Origin: Serinus canaria
Lineage: Eukaryota > Chordata > Aves > Passeriformes > Fringillidae
Length of the DNA stretch: 64,000 bases
Direction: 5' to 3'
Assembly: GCF_022539315.1 (NCBI RefSeq)
Contig: NC_066342.1
Location: 17,005,346 to 17,069,345, forward strand
The notes beneath the pieces were generated by a model that did not search any database, was not told the origin of the DNA, and was given only the letters and a program-made list of their open reading frames with translations. The position numbers and the translations under genes are program-made. Each line of letters begins with the position of its first letter. Within the stretch, counting starts at the first letter, position 1. Of the stretch, positions 55,662 through 64,000 are shown piece by piece.

Positions 55662-56343
55662 TGTTCCAGATTGCAAGGCAAGATGTATTCTATTACCGGT
55701 ATGGCAGTTGTCTTGTGTCAAGTGGGCAATTCTCCTTATCTCTCTCCCTGAGTGATCATAATCACTCCTCCCTCAGCAGGGGACATCTGCTGATAACAGG
55801 CTATTGAATGTCACTGCATGACTGATAAGAACTATAACATCCCATTGTGAGATTCTCCACCCAGAGGGAGGAGCCAAGCATTGCTACCCAGATAGAATCT
55901 GAAGGTTCTGAAACACCAGCATGGCTTCTCACTGGATTCCCCAGAGGAACAGCAGCTGCTTCTACTTCCACGGATCTGCGGAGGAAGAATACACCCTTTT
56001 CTACAGGATCCCCCTGCTCCAACAGAACCACATCTGACACTTCAGGAAGACTGCAGCCACTTTTCCAATTGGACTGCTACCAAGACCCTGACCAACAGGG
56101 TGTCAGGTTGAGTTCTGACTCTGTCAGTGTTGTTCTAGTGTATTACATTGTTTTATTTTATCCTTTTATTTTTTTCCCCTTCCCTATTCAAGAACTGGTA
56201 TTTCCTGCTCCCGTGTTTTTTGCCTGAGAGCCCCTTAATTTAAAATTCATAGCAATTCAGAGGGGTGGGGAGGGTTTGCATTCTCCATTTCAGGGGAGGC
56301 TCCTGCCTTCCTTAGCAGGCACCTGTCTTTCCAAACCAAGACA
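55662..56343 (+). mobile_element. Solo LTR-C2
   Basis: A 682-bp LTR with a perfect 5-bp target duplication gccgc (55657-55661 and 56344-56348) and ends tgttccagattgc / accaagaca. It is colinear with LTR-C1. The host site lies in the LTR-H-like fragment. Confidence 0.88.
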
Positions 56344-56399
56344 GCCGCAGATATGCAAGGCTCCACCACTCTTGCTTTGTGCACCTGACCTTGTCAGGG

Positions 56400-56860
56400 T
56401 CATTATCTGTTGGCGTGACGAGGGTAGCACAGTCGGTACAGACGGAGACGAGAGATCTCTGAAGCCAGGTCGTGGAACTTGCTGTTTATTGCAAAGGGCA
56501 TGGGTACAGGGCCCTGCTGGGAGCTGCCAGCTGCAGCTCGGAGCAGACCTGAGAGAAGAGAGGGGTAGAGAGGATAAGAGGGTAAGAGCTTAAAAGGCAA
56601 GAGCTAAGAGACAAGAGGTAAGAGCTAAGAGCATAGAAAAGTAAGTAAGAGAGCGAACTTCCTGTTACAATACAATAAATCATCTTCTGTGTTGAATATT
56701 CTGATTCTCACTAACCAATCTAGTACAACATACAAATCCTATAGCTTTTACATACAGCCTATAAGAATCACTACATTACCATACTGTGCTACATTTTAAA
56801 CCCTAAAAATTACTCTTCAGACCCCTTCTGCCAAGCTGGCAGGGTCTGCTCGGACCCTTG
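56400..56860 (-). mobile_element. LTR-like repeat with taagagc units
   Basis: The AATAAA complement in ctgtttattgc (56482) marks minus orientation. Between 56560 and 56650 the words taagagct, caagagct and aagagaca recur in tandem at 9-14 bp spacing. A class II LTR is likely, but edges were not found. Confidence 0.45.
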
Positions 56861-58299
56861 GACCTGCCTGCTTGCAGAGGGTATTGTTTCATCAAAAGGG
56901 GATTACCTTCAGCTGGCCACACCATTGTTTTCCCGTTGTTCAGTAACTAAGGGATCTCAAAGCTTGCTTTCATTTCAATCTCACTTATAGTTTCTATATT
57001 CTCAAAATCTTTTGCCAGGCAATCATATTTGTAAGGCTTTCCTGTTTCATCTTCCCCAACAGTTATCAAGTTGTCTGTCCCCTCCAAAAAGTACCTTCAA
57101 TACAGCCACTTCTCTCATGAGTTGGATCCCTTCCTCCATGGTCTTCCAGGATGTTCTTTTATGGTGCTCCTGCAGACTGTCTCTGCGAACAAACCTCTCT
57201 CTTACACTCATTATAAGCCATTCGCAGAGAGGAAGGGGCCCTGGCTCCTTCATGAACACCTTATCAATACCCATATCCTAGGTCAAGGATCCCAAATACC
57301 TTTCTTCACCACTATCCAGTTGCATGCTTGTACCCATAAGGACCCCAGCTCGAGTCAACCAGCTTGAAAAAGCCTCATGCCCCCACTGCACAGTCTTTTC
57401 GCAGATTCTGGAGACTGTCAGGCCACAGGGATCCAGTGATTATTTCAGGTTCTGCCTCCTCCACTTGTAGTGAGGGCACTGGTATCTCATCTTCATTAAC
57501 TGGGCATACCGATTTGGTTTTATACTTCCTTCTCTGCACAGGGCTGACTTGGTGTCTGTGGCTATCCTTGTGGTTTAGCTGGAACCTGGGCAGTTGTAAC
57601 GTCTGTGGGTTCCACTGCTGCGCCATTGGCTTTTCCTTCTTTGAGGCAGGGGGAGGGCTTCCAAACAGCTGGGGAAAATTCTTCCTTCAGCACCTGGCCT
57701 ATCTCCTCCAATACCCCCATCCAATTTGAGTGATTTATTTCTAAATTGGGCTGTTGGGTAGTGATAGGCTGTTGAGCAGTGTAACTGGCCCCTGTGGCAT
57801 GCTCCTGGGCAGCATTCCTAGTCTCTGGGGTAGATGTCAGGGTAGTTACCCAAAGCAATCTCACCCTATCTCTAAATGCTTAATAGAATAAGCATATCGG
57901 CAACACCAGCCATTGTACAATATCATTAGCATCTAGAGAATATTTGACCCCTTTGAGAGCTGATGGGGTTGGCCCAAAGAATTGGGTGAAGGATTGAGGG
58001 AAAACTCCCCCGTGTTGCTTTCTCACAAGGAGTACCATTATTAAGGAAACCCCAAAGATATTAACTTAGTCTGTGATAGTTATATAGCCATGTGCCCACA
58101 TTCCAGGGGAAGTTTACAGACATTGAATTCCTCACTATATTAAGCCATTCTGCAAACTGGATAACAGCTGCAATGGCCTTAGTCTTAGGACCCATGTTTA
58201 GATAAGGAACTTCAAATGGGAAAAACATAGCCAAGATCATGTGTCAAATGATCAAGGGTAGATTGGACCACATTGTTATTGATTGCACCGAGCTAGAGG
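56861..58299 (-). pseudogene. gag: ERVL-m gag N-terminal and capsid part
   Basis: Minus-strand pieces: 57864-57562 (Gln/Pro-rich linker), 57626-57375, and 57274-57047 with CEWLIMSVRERFVRRDS and WKTMEEGIQLMREVAVLK, matching ERVL-p gag at 39430-39717. The upstream portion to 58299 has an ERVL-like N-terminal reading with many stops. Provirus M is inserted at 58300, so the 5' end of ERVL-m lies beyond it. Confidence 0.68.
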
Positions 58300-58803
58300 T
58301 GACTACTGGGGATATTGCTCCTCAGAGACACCTTTGGCTCGCAGGCAGTTGCTGTTAGGCACTCGGAATGAGCCCATGCAAAGCAGAAACTCAGTTTACC
58401 TCTAGTGGAAAAAGTTCAGGCGATGGTGAAGAGAAAGAGAGCAGGTTCTGCTGGAGGGTTAAATCCAGAGTTTATTCTAGGGTGATACAGTTCTGAATCT
58501 CCGTAACTGCTCCAACAGACCCCGACCGCAATGGCTTCAACGCCTTTTAAGCTCACTGGGAGGTGGGAGGGAGAGGATAGGTGAGCCACCAACCAGGTGG
58601 GAGGGGGAGGGTCTCAGGGGACAGTGACACCTGGACAGGCCAATGACTCCAGGTCTGAAAAGCATGTTTTGAACTTCTGCCAATCACACGATGCCCTTGC
58701 TGGAATGTGGAACTTGACAGACAGCAATTAGGAATAGGGCAGGGGGCAGGCAAGGAGGAAGTAGTCACAGCTGAGGGACAGGATTTAGCTTTACACCACA
58801 ACA
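58300..58803 (-). mobile_element. 3' LTR of provirus M
   Basis: 504 bp. The minus strand runs from TGTTGTGGTGTAAAGC to AGTAGTCA, with an AATAAA complement in gagtttattctagg (58470). A GC-rich U3 block with ccaccaaccaggtgggaggggg is shared with LTR-M2. The flanking hexamer tagagg (58294-58299) would be one target duplication; the other is outside the window. Confidence 0.82.
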
Positions 58804-58818
58804 TCTCCCCCTAGTTTT
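58804..58818 (-). promoter_or_regulatory. Polypurine tract of provirus M
   Basis: The minus strand reads AAAACTAGGGGGAGA directly before the LTR start TGTTGTGG. Confidence 0.8.
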
Positions 58819-59041
58819 GTTTAAAAAGAAGAGGACTGAGTTTGTGGTGCAGAAATTTTGCCAAACCATGGTTGGTAAATTGGCTCCTCCTCTTGCAGGA
58901 GAGTCATTGTTTTCTACTGAGGCTTCTGTGTCATCTATTGGAGCACTAAGGGCTTCTAAATGGTACATTTCAGGAGGGGAGGTGAGCTTGAAATCAACTT
59001 GAGAACCATGCGTTTAATCAAAATAAAAACAAGGCTAACAA
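58819..59041 (-). other. Non-coding 3' segment of provirus M
   Basis: Lies between the env stop and the polypurine tract. No frame of note. Confidence 0.55.
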
Positions 59042-59261
59042 CTACAATAACAATATTAAAATAAACAGTACTAAAACCATAGTTTTCAGAATAGATCCCA
59101 GCCAGCCCGAGAGTCCCCAGCCTTTGAACAATCCACTCAGCCAGTCGTCAGTTTCTCTCTTGATGTTGTTCACCATGGTTTTCATCTTGTCGATCATGGC
59201 ATGGCCAGGAGATTGCTGGAGAAATGATCGCAAGTAGGACGAGGAGCAGGCTCGGTCTCAT
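59042..59261 (-). pseudogene. env: Provirus M env, reduced to signal peptide and membrane anchor
   Basis: ATG 59261 opens a 37-codon frame whose first 18 residues (MRPSLLLVLLAIISPAIS) form a clear signal peptide; it ends at a stop at 59148-59150. In another frame from 59197, IDKMKTMVNNIKRETDDW leads to GLSGWLGSILK and a hydrophobic anchor (VLVLFILILLL), like the end of the provirus K transmembrane protein. The whole surface subunit and most of the ectodomain are missing. No envelope can be made. Confidence 0.78.
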
Positions 59262-59327
59262 GGCGTCTCGAGACCACATGAACTGCAGGATCTAAACCGG
59301 TAAAAGGAAACTTAAAACAAACATATA

Positions 59328-62027
59328 CTACAAACTATTCCAGATAGGAGGCTTAAATGGAATTTCTTCCAGAGAATGCGCACGCCGTTTTCTTCTCCAG
59401 GCAGCATTAGCAACCTGGGGCGCTTCAGTAGATTCTTCTGAGACTTTGGGAACATAGGGCTTTACCCATTTGGAAGGAACCCACTTTAAACCAGAGGGGG
59501 TGGACACACAGGCATATCCACGACCCCAAGTAACTAATTTGTAAGGTCCCACGGTTTTCCAAATCTCAGGGTCCTTTACTAAAACCGGAGGCTTTTCCTT
59601 CATCAACATGTGACTGCTCCCCCCAAAATGGTGTAGGATGGGCGGATTTAAGGTGTAAAAGGAACAATTCAGAAAATTGATTGTGAACAGTGCCCTGGAC
59701 AACCGGATGTGGGGAGGTTCTACTTTCAGAACCTGATGTTGCTGATCCAGGACTCTCTTGATATCACGGTGAGTCCTTTCTACTGTGACTTGACACGTAG
59801 GGGAGTAGGGGATGCCAGTTTTGTGCCCTACTCCCCACTGTTGCAGGAAGCTCTCAAATTCCTTGGATTTGTAAACAGGTCCATTATCAGTTTTTAACTC
59901 CTTGAGGATGCCCATGAAAGAAAAGGCTTGTAAGAGGTGCTTAATGGCATCGATAGATGATTCTCCTGTGTGGGCAGAAGCATAGACCGCTCCAGAAAAG
60001 GTATCTACACTAACGTGAACATATTTCTGCCGTCCAAATGACTGTATATGTGTAACATCCGTTTGCCACAGTTCACAACTGTTCAATCCCCTTGGGTTTG
60101 CTCCTGTACTCACTGTAGGGAGTGCATGTTGTTGGCAATTTGGGCATGTGTCTACAATCGCTCTGGCCTGTTCTCGAGTGATGCGAAACTGACGAACCAG
60201 GCCAGGTGCATTTTGGTGGAAAAGTTGGTGGCTGATTTTTGCCTGTTCAAAAACATTTGGGAGAGTGGCCATCTCTGCAGGCGCAGCGAGAGCATCTGCC
60301 CTTCTGTTGCCTTCAGCGATAAACCCTGGCAAATTGGTGTGTGACCTGACATGCATCACATAAAATGGTTGCTCTCGGTGGGTGACTAACTTTACAAGTT
60401 TTGAGAGTAATTCGAAAAGTGCGATGTTAGACACCTCTTGCAGTATTGCTTGATCTGCCCTGGATACTACTCCTGCCACATATGCAGAATCTGTAATCAA
60501 ATTGAATGGTTCTGAGAATTTTTCAAAAGCTCTAACAACTGCAGCCAATTCTGCAACTTGAGGTGAACCTTCCACCTCAGCAATGTCTGTCTCCCACTGC
60601 TGGGTTTGAGGATCTTTCCAAGTCATAACGGACTTGTGAGACCTCCCAGATGCATCTGTAAAGACAGTCAGAGCCTTTTTTAAAGGTCTCCTACTTAGAG
60701 CACTTCTCAATTTCAGAGTGAATTGAGCATCTTGTTCGAACATCTTGTGGGCAGGCCTCTGGACAGAAATTTGTCCTGAATAGGAATCCAGAGCAAATTG
60801 CAACACTACATTTTCTTGAAACAATTGTTCTAATATTTTCATAGTGTTTTGGCCCGATTTTAACTCAATTGGAATGTAAATGCACCCAAAGTCACATCCT
60901 GCTAACTCCCTGATTCTGGTCCTTGCTTTCCGGATCAGTTCTGCTACCAGCTCTTGAGGCTTTGTCATTCTCTTGGACCTTTTGTGACTGAGGAAAACCC
61001 ATTCTATGATCAAGAGAGGGTCCCTCTGGTCTTGGTCCTCTTTTGGTGTATCTTTTGCCTTAAGTGTTTGTTCTTCCTCCCACTGGAAAATGATTCCATG
61101 GAGGTATGGCAACTTACCTAAGATGATAAAATTGAATGGCAGGTCAGGCTGACATCGGTGGGCCTGTCTTGTGGACATTGCAATCTGAACCTTCTCTAGA
61201 GCTTTCCGTGCCTCTGGGGTAATAGCCCTCGGAGCACCCAGGTCCTCTCCCCCTTTCAATAAATCCAAAAGAGGGGCAAGGTCTTCGTTTGTCAGACCAA
61301 GCCATGGCCTTACCCAGTTTAAAGACCCACACAACTTATGGACATCCGCAAGGGTCTTGATCTTTGGATTGATTTCTAGTTTTTGAGGAACAATGGTCCT
61401 ATTTCCAATTTTTAGGCCCAAATATTTCCAAGGTGGCGTCTTTTAAATTTTCTCTTCTTGGAGCTCGAACCCTGCAACAATCAATGCATCGATCGTCAGG
61501 TCAAGCGCATGTGTGAGTAGGTCATCACTGGGGGCACACACAAGGATATCATCCATATAATGATAGATGATGGCCTTTTCTGCGGCTGCACGCACTGGGG
61601 AAAGCAGGGAAGAGACATACTGTTGGCAGATTGCTGGCGAGACTTTCAGTCCTTGAGGAAGAACAGTCCAATGGTACCTTTTCATAGGGGCTTCCATGTT
61701 GATGGTAGGGACCGAAAATGCAAAACGCGGCGTGTCGTCAGGGTGTAAGGGAATTTGGAAAACACAATCTTTTATATCCATACCAGCTAATTTCCAATCT
61801 TTGGGAAGCATAGTTGGGGATGGCATACCAGGCTGGGGGGAACCCATATCTTCAATGACATTATTAATTTGTCGGAGGTCATGGAGGAGCCGCCATCTTT
61901 TTTTGTCAGCTTTCTGAATGACAAAAACGGGAGAGTTCCACGGGGACATGGTCTCCACAATGTGACCCTTTTTTAATTGCTCCTCTACTAGCTCCTCGAG
62001 CGCCTTTATTTTTTGTTTACTGAGCAG
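59328..62027 (-). pseudogene. pol: Provirus M pol: RT, RNase H, integrase
   Basis: The reading is in one frame from 62027, broken by one stop at 61443-61445. The RT fingers/palm (from about 61960) has SPWNSPVFVIQKADKKRWR, the first aspartate in GMDIKDCVFQIPL, and the YMDD box near 61555. After the stop come RT connection, RNase H (TDASGRSHKS, E in VAELAAV, TDSAYV, and ADALA near 60300), the integrase HHCC finger (HQLFHQN ... CPNC), the catalytic triad (WQTDVTH, KTDNGP, VTVERTH) and a C-terminal GRGYACV domain; it ends at 59328. The section 61421-59328 is open for 697 codons. It lies on the same frame as protease. Confidence 0.92.
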
Positions 62028-62987
62028 TCATTGTTTCACCTCAACTGGTTTGTCTGTTTTCCACTTCAGTTTGTGGGCGGGGTGCTGTTCAATGACCGCT
62101 GTACAAAAATCCTGTGGGGAGTCTGGAATATCAATTGTGACACCCCACTGGGCCATTAAATCTCTCCCTAATAATGGTTCCGAATAATCTAACACTAATG
62201 GACGGATATTTGCCAATTGTCCGTTTGGCCCCTCAATTTGGATGACGCTCTTGGATTGTCTCGCCAATTGCAGACCTCCTACACCTTGAACGTGACCGGC
62301 AACATCTTGCAAAGGCCAATGTGCTGGCCAGTCTTGTACTGGGATCACTGTGCAGTCTGCACCTGTGTCTACAAGCATTTCAATACGTTTAGACTCCTCA
62401 CCCCCACTGACATTAAACCAGATTTTGGGTTTCTCTTTCCCAGTAACTTGGATCCGGGCAACTGTGGGCCCTTGTTTCTCGGTGCCTTCAGGTAAACACG
62501 GCACAGGGATAGCTTGAGCAACAATTTGTCCTTTGGGAAGAAACAGGGGTGGGTGAAAACAGTGCAGCCCGAGAATGAATTGCTCAGGATCTGACGTTGT
62601 CATTCCTGGAGCAATTTCAATCTCTTGTGGTGTGTGATTGGTGTCCCCAATGACGATGCACTTACAGCGAATTCTGTGCCAGGTACTCTCCTGTTCTGGA
62701 TTGACAGAGACAAAATGCCAGTTAGTGTCTTTCAGGTGGAGTGATTCTAACGGCTGCAACCTGTGAGACTCATTGACAGAAGATGTGGTTAACACGGGTT
62801 CACTTAAGTCACGACAAAGGTTATTTGGACTAGTAGACAATGGACTAGCAGACGTGGTCTTTGAAGCATCTGTTTCGCTTACAGAAATAGTAACATCACC
62901 GCGCGCTTGGTTTATTTTGTTTCCCTCATTCTCTTGGCCTGCTCTTTTTGTGTCTGTGCGCCTGGCAGGCTGGCGCTCCCGTTTCAG
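62028..62987 (-). pseudogene. pro: Provirus M dUTPase-like region and protease
   Basis: Entered by -1 frameshift from gag at 62987. The frame runs to a TGA at 62028-62030, after which pol continues in the same frame. Residues near 62570-62500 include PPLFLPKGQIVAQAI, like the C-terminal part of a retroviral dUTPase. The protease follows, with MLVDTGADCTVIP (near 62370) and LLGRDLMAQWG (near 62155). The TGA stands where related pol proteins usually have a Trp, so it is likely a TGG to TGA change. Confidence 0.88.
62958..62976 (-). promoter_or_regulatory. Hairpin downstream of the slippery site
   Basis: The minus strand gives GCGCC, a 9-base loop, and GGCGC. It starts 10 bases after the slippery heptamer, close to the spacing of frameshift-stimulating structures. 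A pseudoknot partner was not sought exhaustively. Confidence 0.55.
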
Positions 62988-64000
62988 TTTTTTTGTTGTT
63001 GTTGACTCTCTGGGAGTGTTTGTAGTTCTCTTCCCCTGCCATTTCTAAATTCATCAAATTGCTTTTTCAGGGGGCACTGGCTACTCCAGTGCCCAAGGTT
63101 GTTGCAAAGCAGGCATGGCTTTGTGGGGTCAACCATTGCTGGTCTTCGCTGCTGCCCAGGGTGCTGCTGTTCTGAGGGAATGGGCGCAGGGCTGGCAACG
63201 GTGACACACTGAGGGAATCTTGATCTGGTGTCTTCAGCAACACTCATCAGAGGCACTTTCCTGTTACAGACTAGAAGCATATCTTTTAGTGTAGGGGGCG
63301 GTTCTAGGGGAAGACTTAAAATTGCTGCTCGACACTGTTCATTTGCATTTGTAAATGCCATTTCCTCTAAAACTTCTTCCCTTGCATTTTCTTTTTTGAC
63401 TTGTATTTCAATAGCCCTAGTTAACCTTTCTACAAATTTCAAAAAAGGTTCTGATGGTAGCTGCTTGATCTTACTATAAGGCTCTAAAGGCCCCTCGGAT
63501 TGGAGGGAAAAGAATGCTTTTTCAGCTGCATCTTTCACTTACTTGAGTGTTTCTACAGGAATTACAGTAGCTTGGATTGAGGGTAAAGACCATTGGCCCT
63601 CACCAGAGAGATGCTCAATGGTAATTGGCAAGCCATTGGTATCTTTCGCTGTGTTTGGATCAGCCTGCAAGCTTGGGAGGGCTTCTTTTAGCAGTTGTTT
63701 CCATGCTAATTCCCATAATTTGAATTCTGTAGAGGTCATGAGGCCTGAGAAAAGCTGTTTTAAATCATGTGGGACTACTACAGTCCTGCTCAGTTCAGAA
63801 TTTAAAAGGCCACGGAAATATGGACTGTGTGGGCCATACTCTTTATGAGATTTACAGATTTCCTTAATCAATTGTCGTCCGAAAGAGCTCCAACTAGCAG
63901 TTGGGGCTGCTCCCCCTTGTGCTGCAGGCTGATATGTAACAGGAGCGAAGGACAAAGTTGGACCCTGAATTGGGTCTGCAATTTCTTGCCCTGTATCACT
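62984..64000 (-). pseudogene. gag: Provirus M gag (capsid and nucleocapsid), 5' end outside window
   Basis: Open at the window edge. The capsid N-terminal domain has WSSFGRQLIKEIC and VVVPHDLKQLFSGLM. A TAA at 63539-63541 interrupts it. The capsid C-terminal domain has the major homology region as IKQLPSEPFLKFVERL (near 63460) and then CRAAILSLPLEPPPTLKDML. One zinc knuckle, CLLCNNLGHWSSQC (C-X2-C-X4-H-X4-C), lies near 63105-63065. It ends QQQQKN at TGA 62984-62986. Beta-like retroviruses often have two knuckles; only one is seen here. Apart from the single stop the frame is intact. Confidence 0.9.
62987..62993 (-). promoter_or_regulatory. Ribosomal frameshift heptamer A AAA AAC
   Basis: In gag phase the minus strand reads A AAA AAC immediately before the TGA stop. 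This is a known betaretroviral slippery heptamer. Slipping by -1 enters exactly the frame that carries dUTPase-like, protease and RT sequence. Confidence 0.88.

Overview
The window looks like avian nuclear DNA, most likely from a songbird. The supporting signs are two fragments of CR1 LINEs (the 5' end with ORF1, and a 3' end finishing in ATTCTAT-type repeats), LTRs of the TGTCCTGG type seen in bird ERVL families, and several class II (alpha/beta-like) endogenous retroviruses. I find no intact host gene, tRNA, rRNA or CRISPR array. Nearly every stretch I can identify is a retroelement, and many are inserted into one another. Such density is typical of a bird W chromosome or another low-recombination heterochromatic region; that placement is an inference. 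A run of exactly 500 N (18575-19074) is a scaffold gap. LTR family letters used here are local labels.

Region by region. 1-6573: a decayed minus-strand provirus (LTR-F pair) whose interior holds no readable gene and a solo LTR-A. 6578-15569: solo LTRs (LTR-B, LTR-H and others) in anonymous DNA. 15570-18574: an LTR with its polypurine tract, a class II env remnant, a CR1 5' end, and LTRs B and C nested inside each other, ending at the gap. 19075-23884: LTR fragments. 23885-30932: a minus-strand class II provirus (provirus K) with 6-bp target duplications and broken gag, pol and env; its 5' LTR is split by a solo LTR-A. 30939-36339: LTR fragments and a CR1 3' end. 36340-58299: an old minus-strand ERVL ('ERVL-m') broken up by many later insertions. 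These include a complete plus-strand ERVL ('ERVL-p', 36698-43900), which itself carries three further LTRs, and a compact 3.05-kb LTR element (51256-54305). 58300-64000: a younger minus-strand class II provirus ('provirus M') inserted in the ERVL-m gag. It has gag, dUTPase-like, protease, RT, RNase H and integrase regions and only three nonsense codons; its 5' end lies outside the window.

The most unusual item is the compact element at 51256-54305. Its two LTRs are nearly identical, it has a perfect 6-bp target duplication (CACTAC), a primer-binding site resembling tRNA-Trp, and a polypurine tract. It has no gag-pro-pol that I can recognise. Instead it carries one open frame of about 607 codons that ends in an internal run of 41 A. 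It is either a non-autonomous retrovirus-like element with its own protein or one that captured a polyadenylated transcript.

Within each provirus the gene order is the normal gag-pro-pol-env. Provirus M shows the translational control directly: an A AAA AAC slippery heptamer just before the gag stop codon, followed by a short hairpin, with protease and polymerase together in the -1 frame. None of the autonomous elements is intact as read here. The compact element could only move using proteins from another element.
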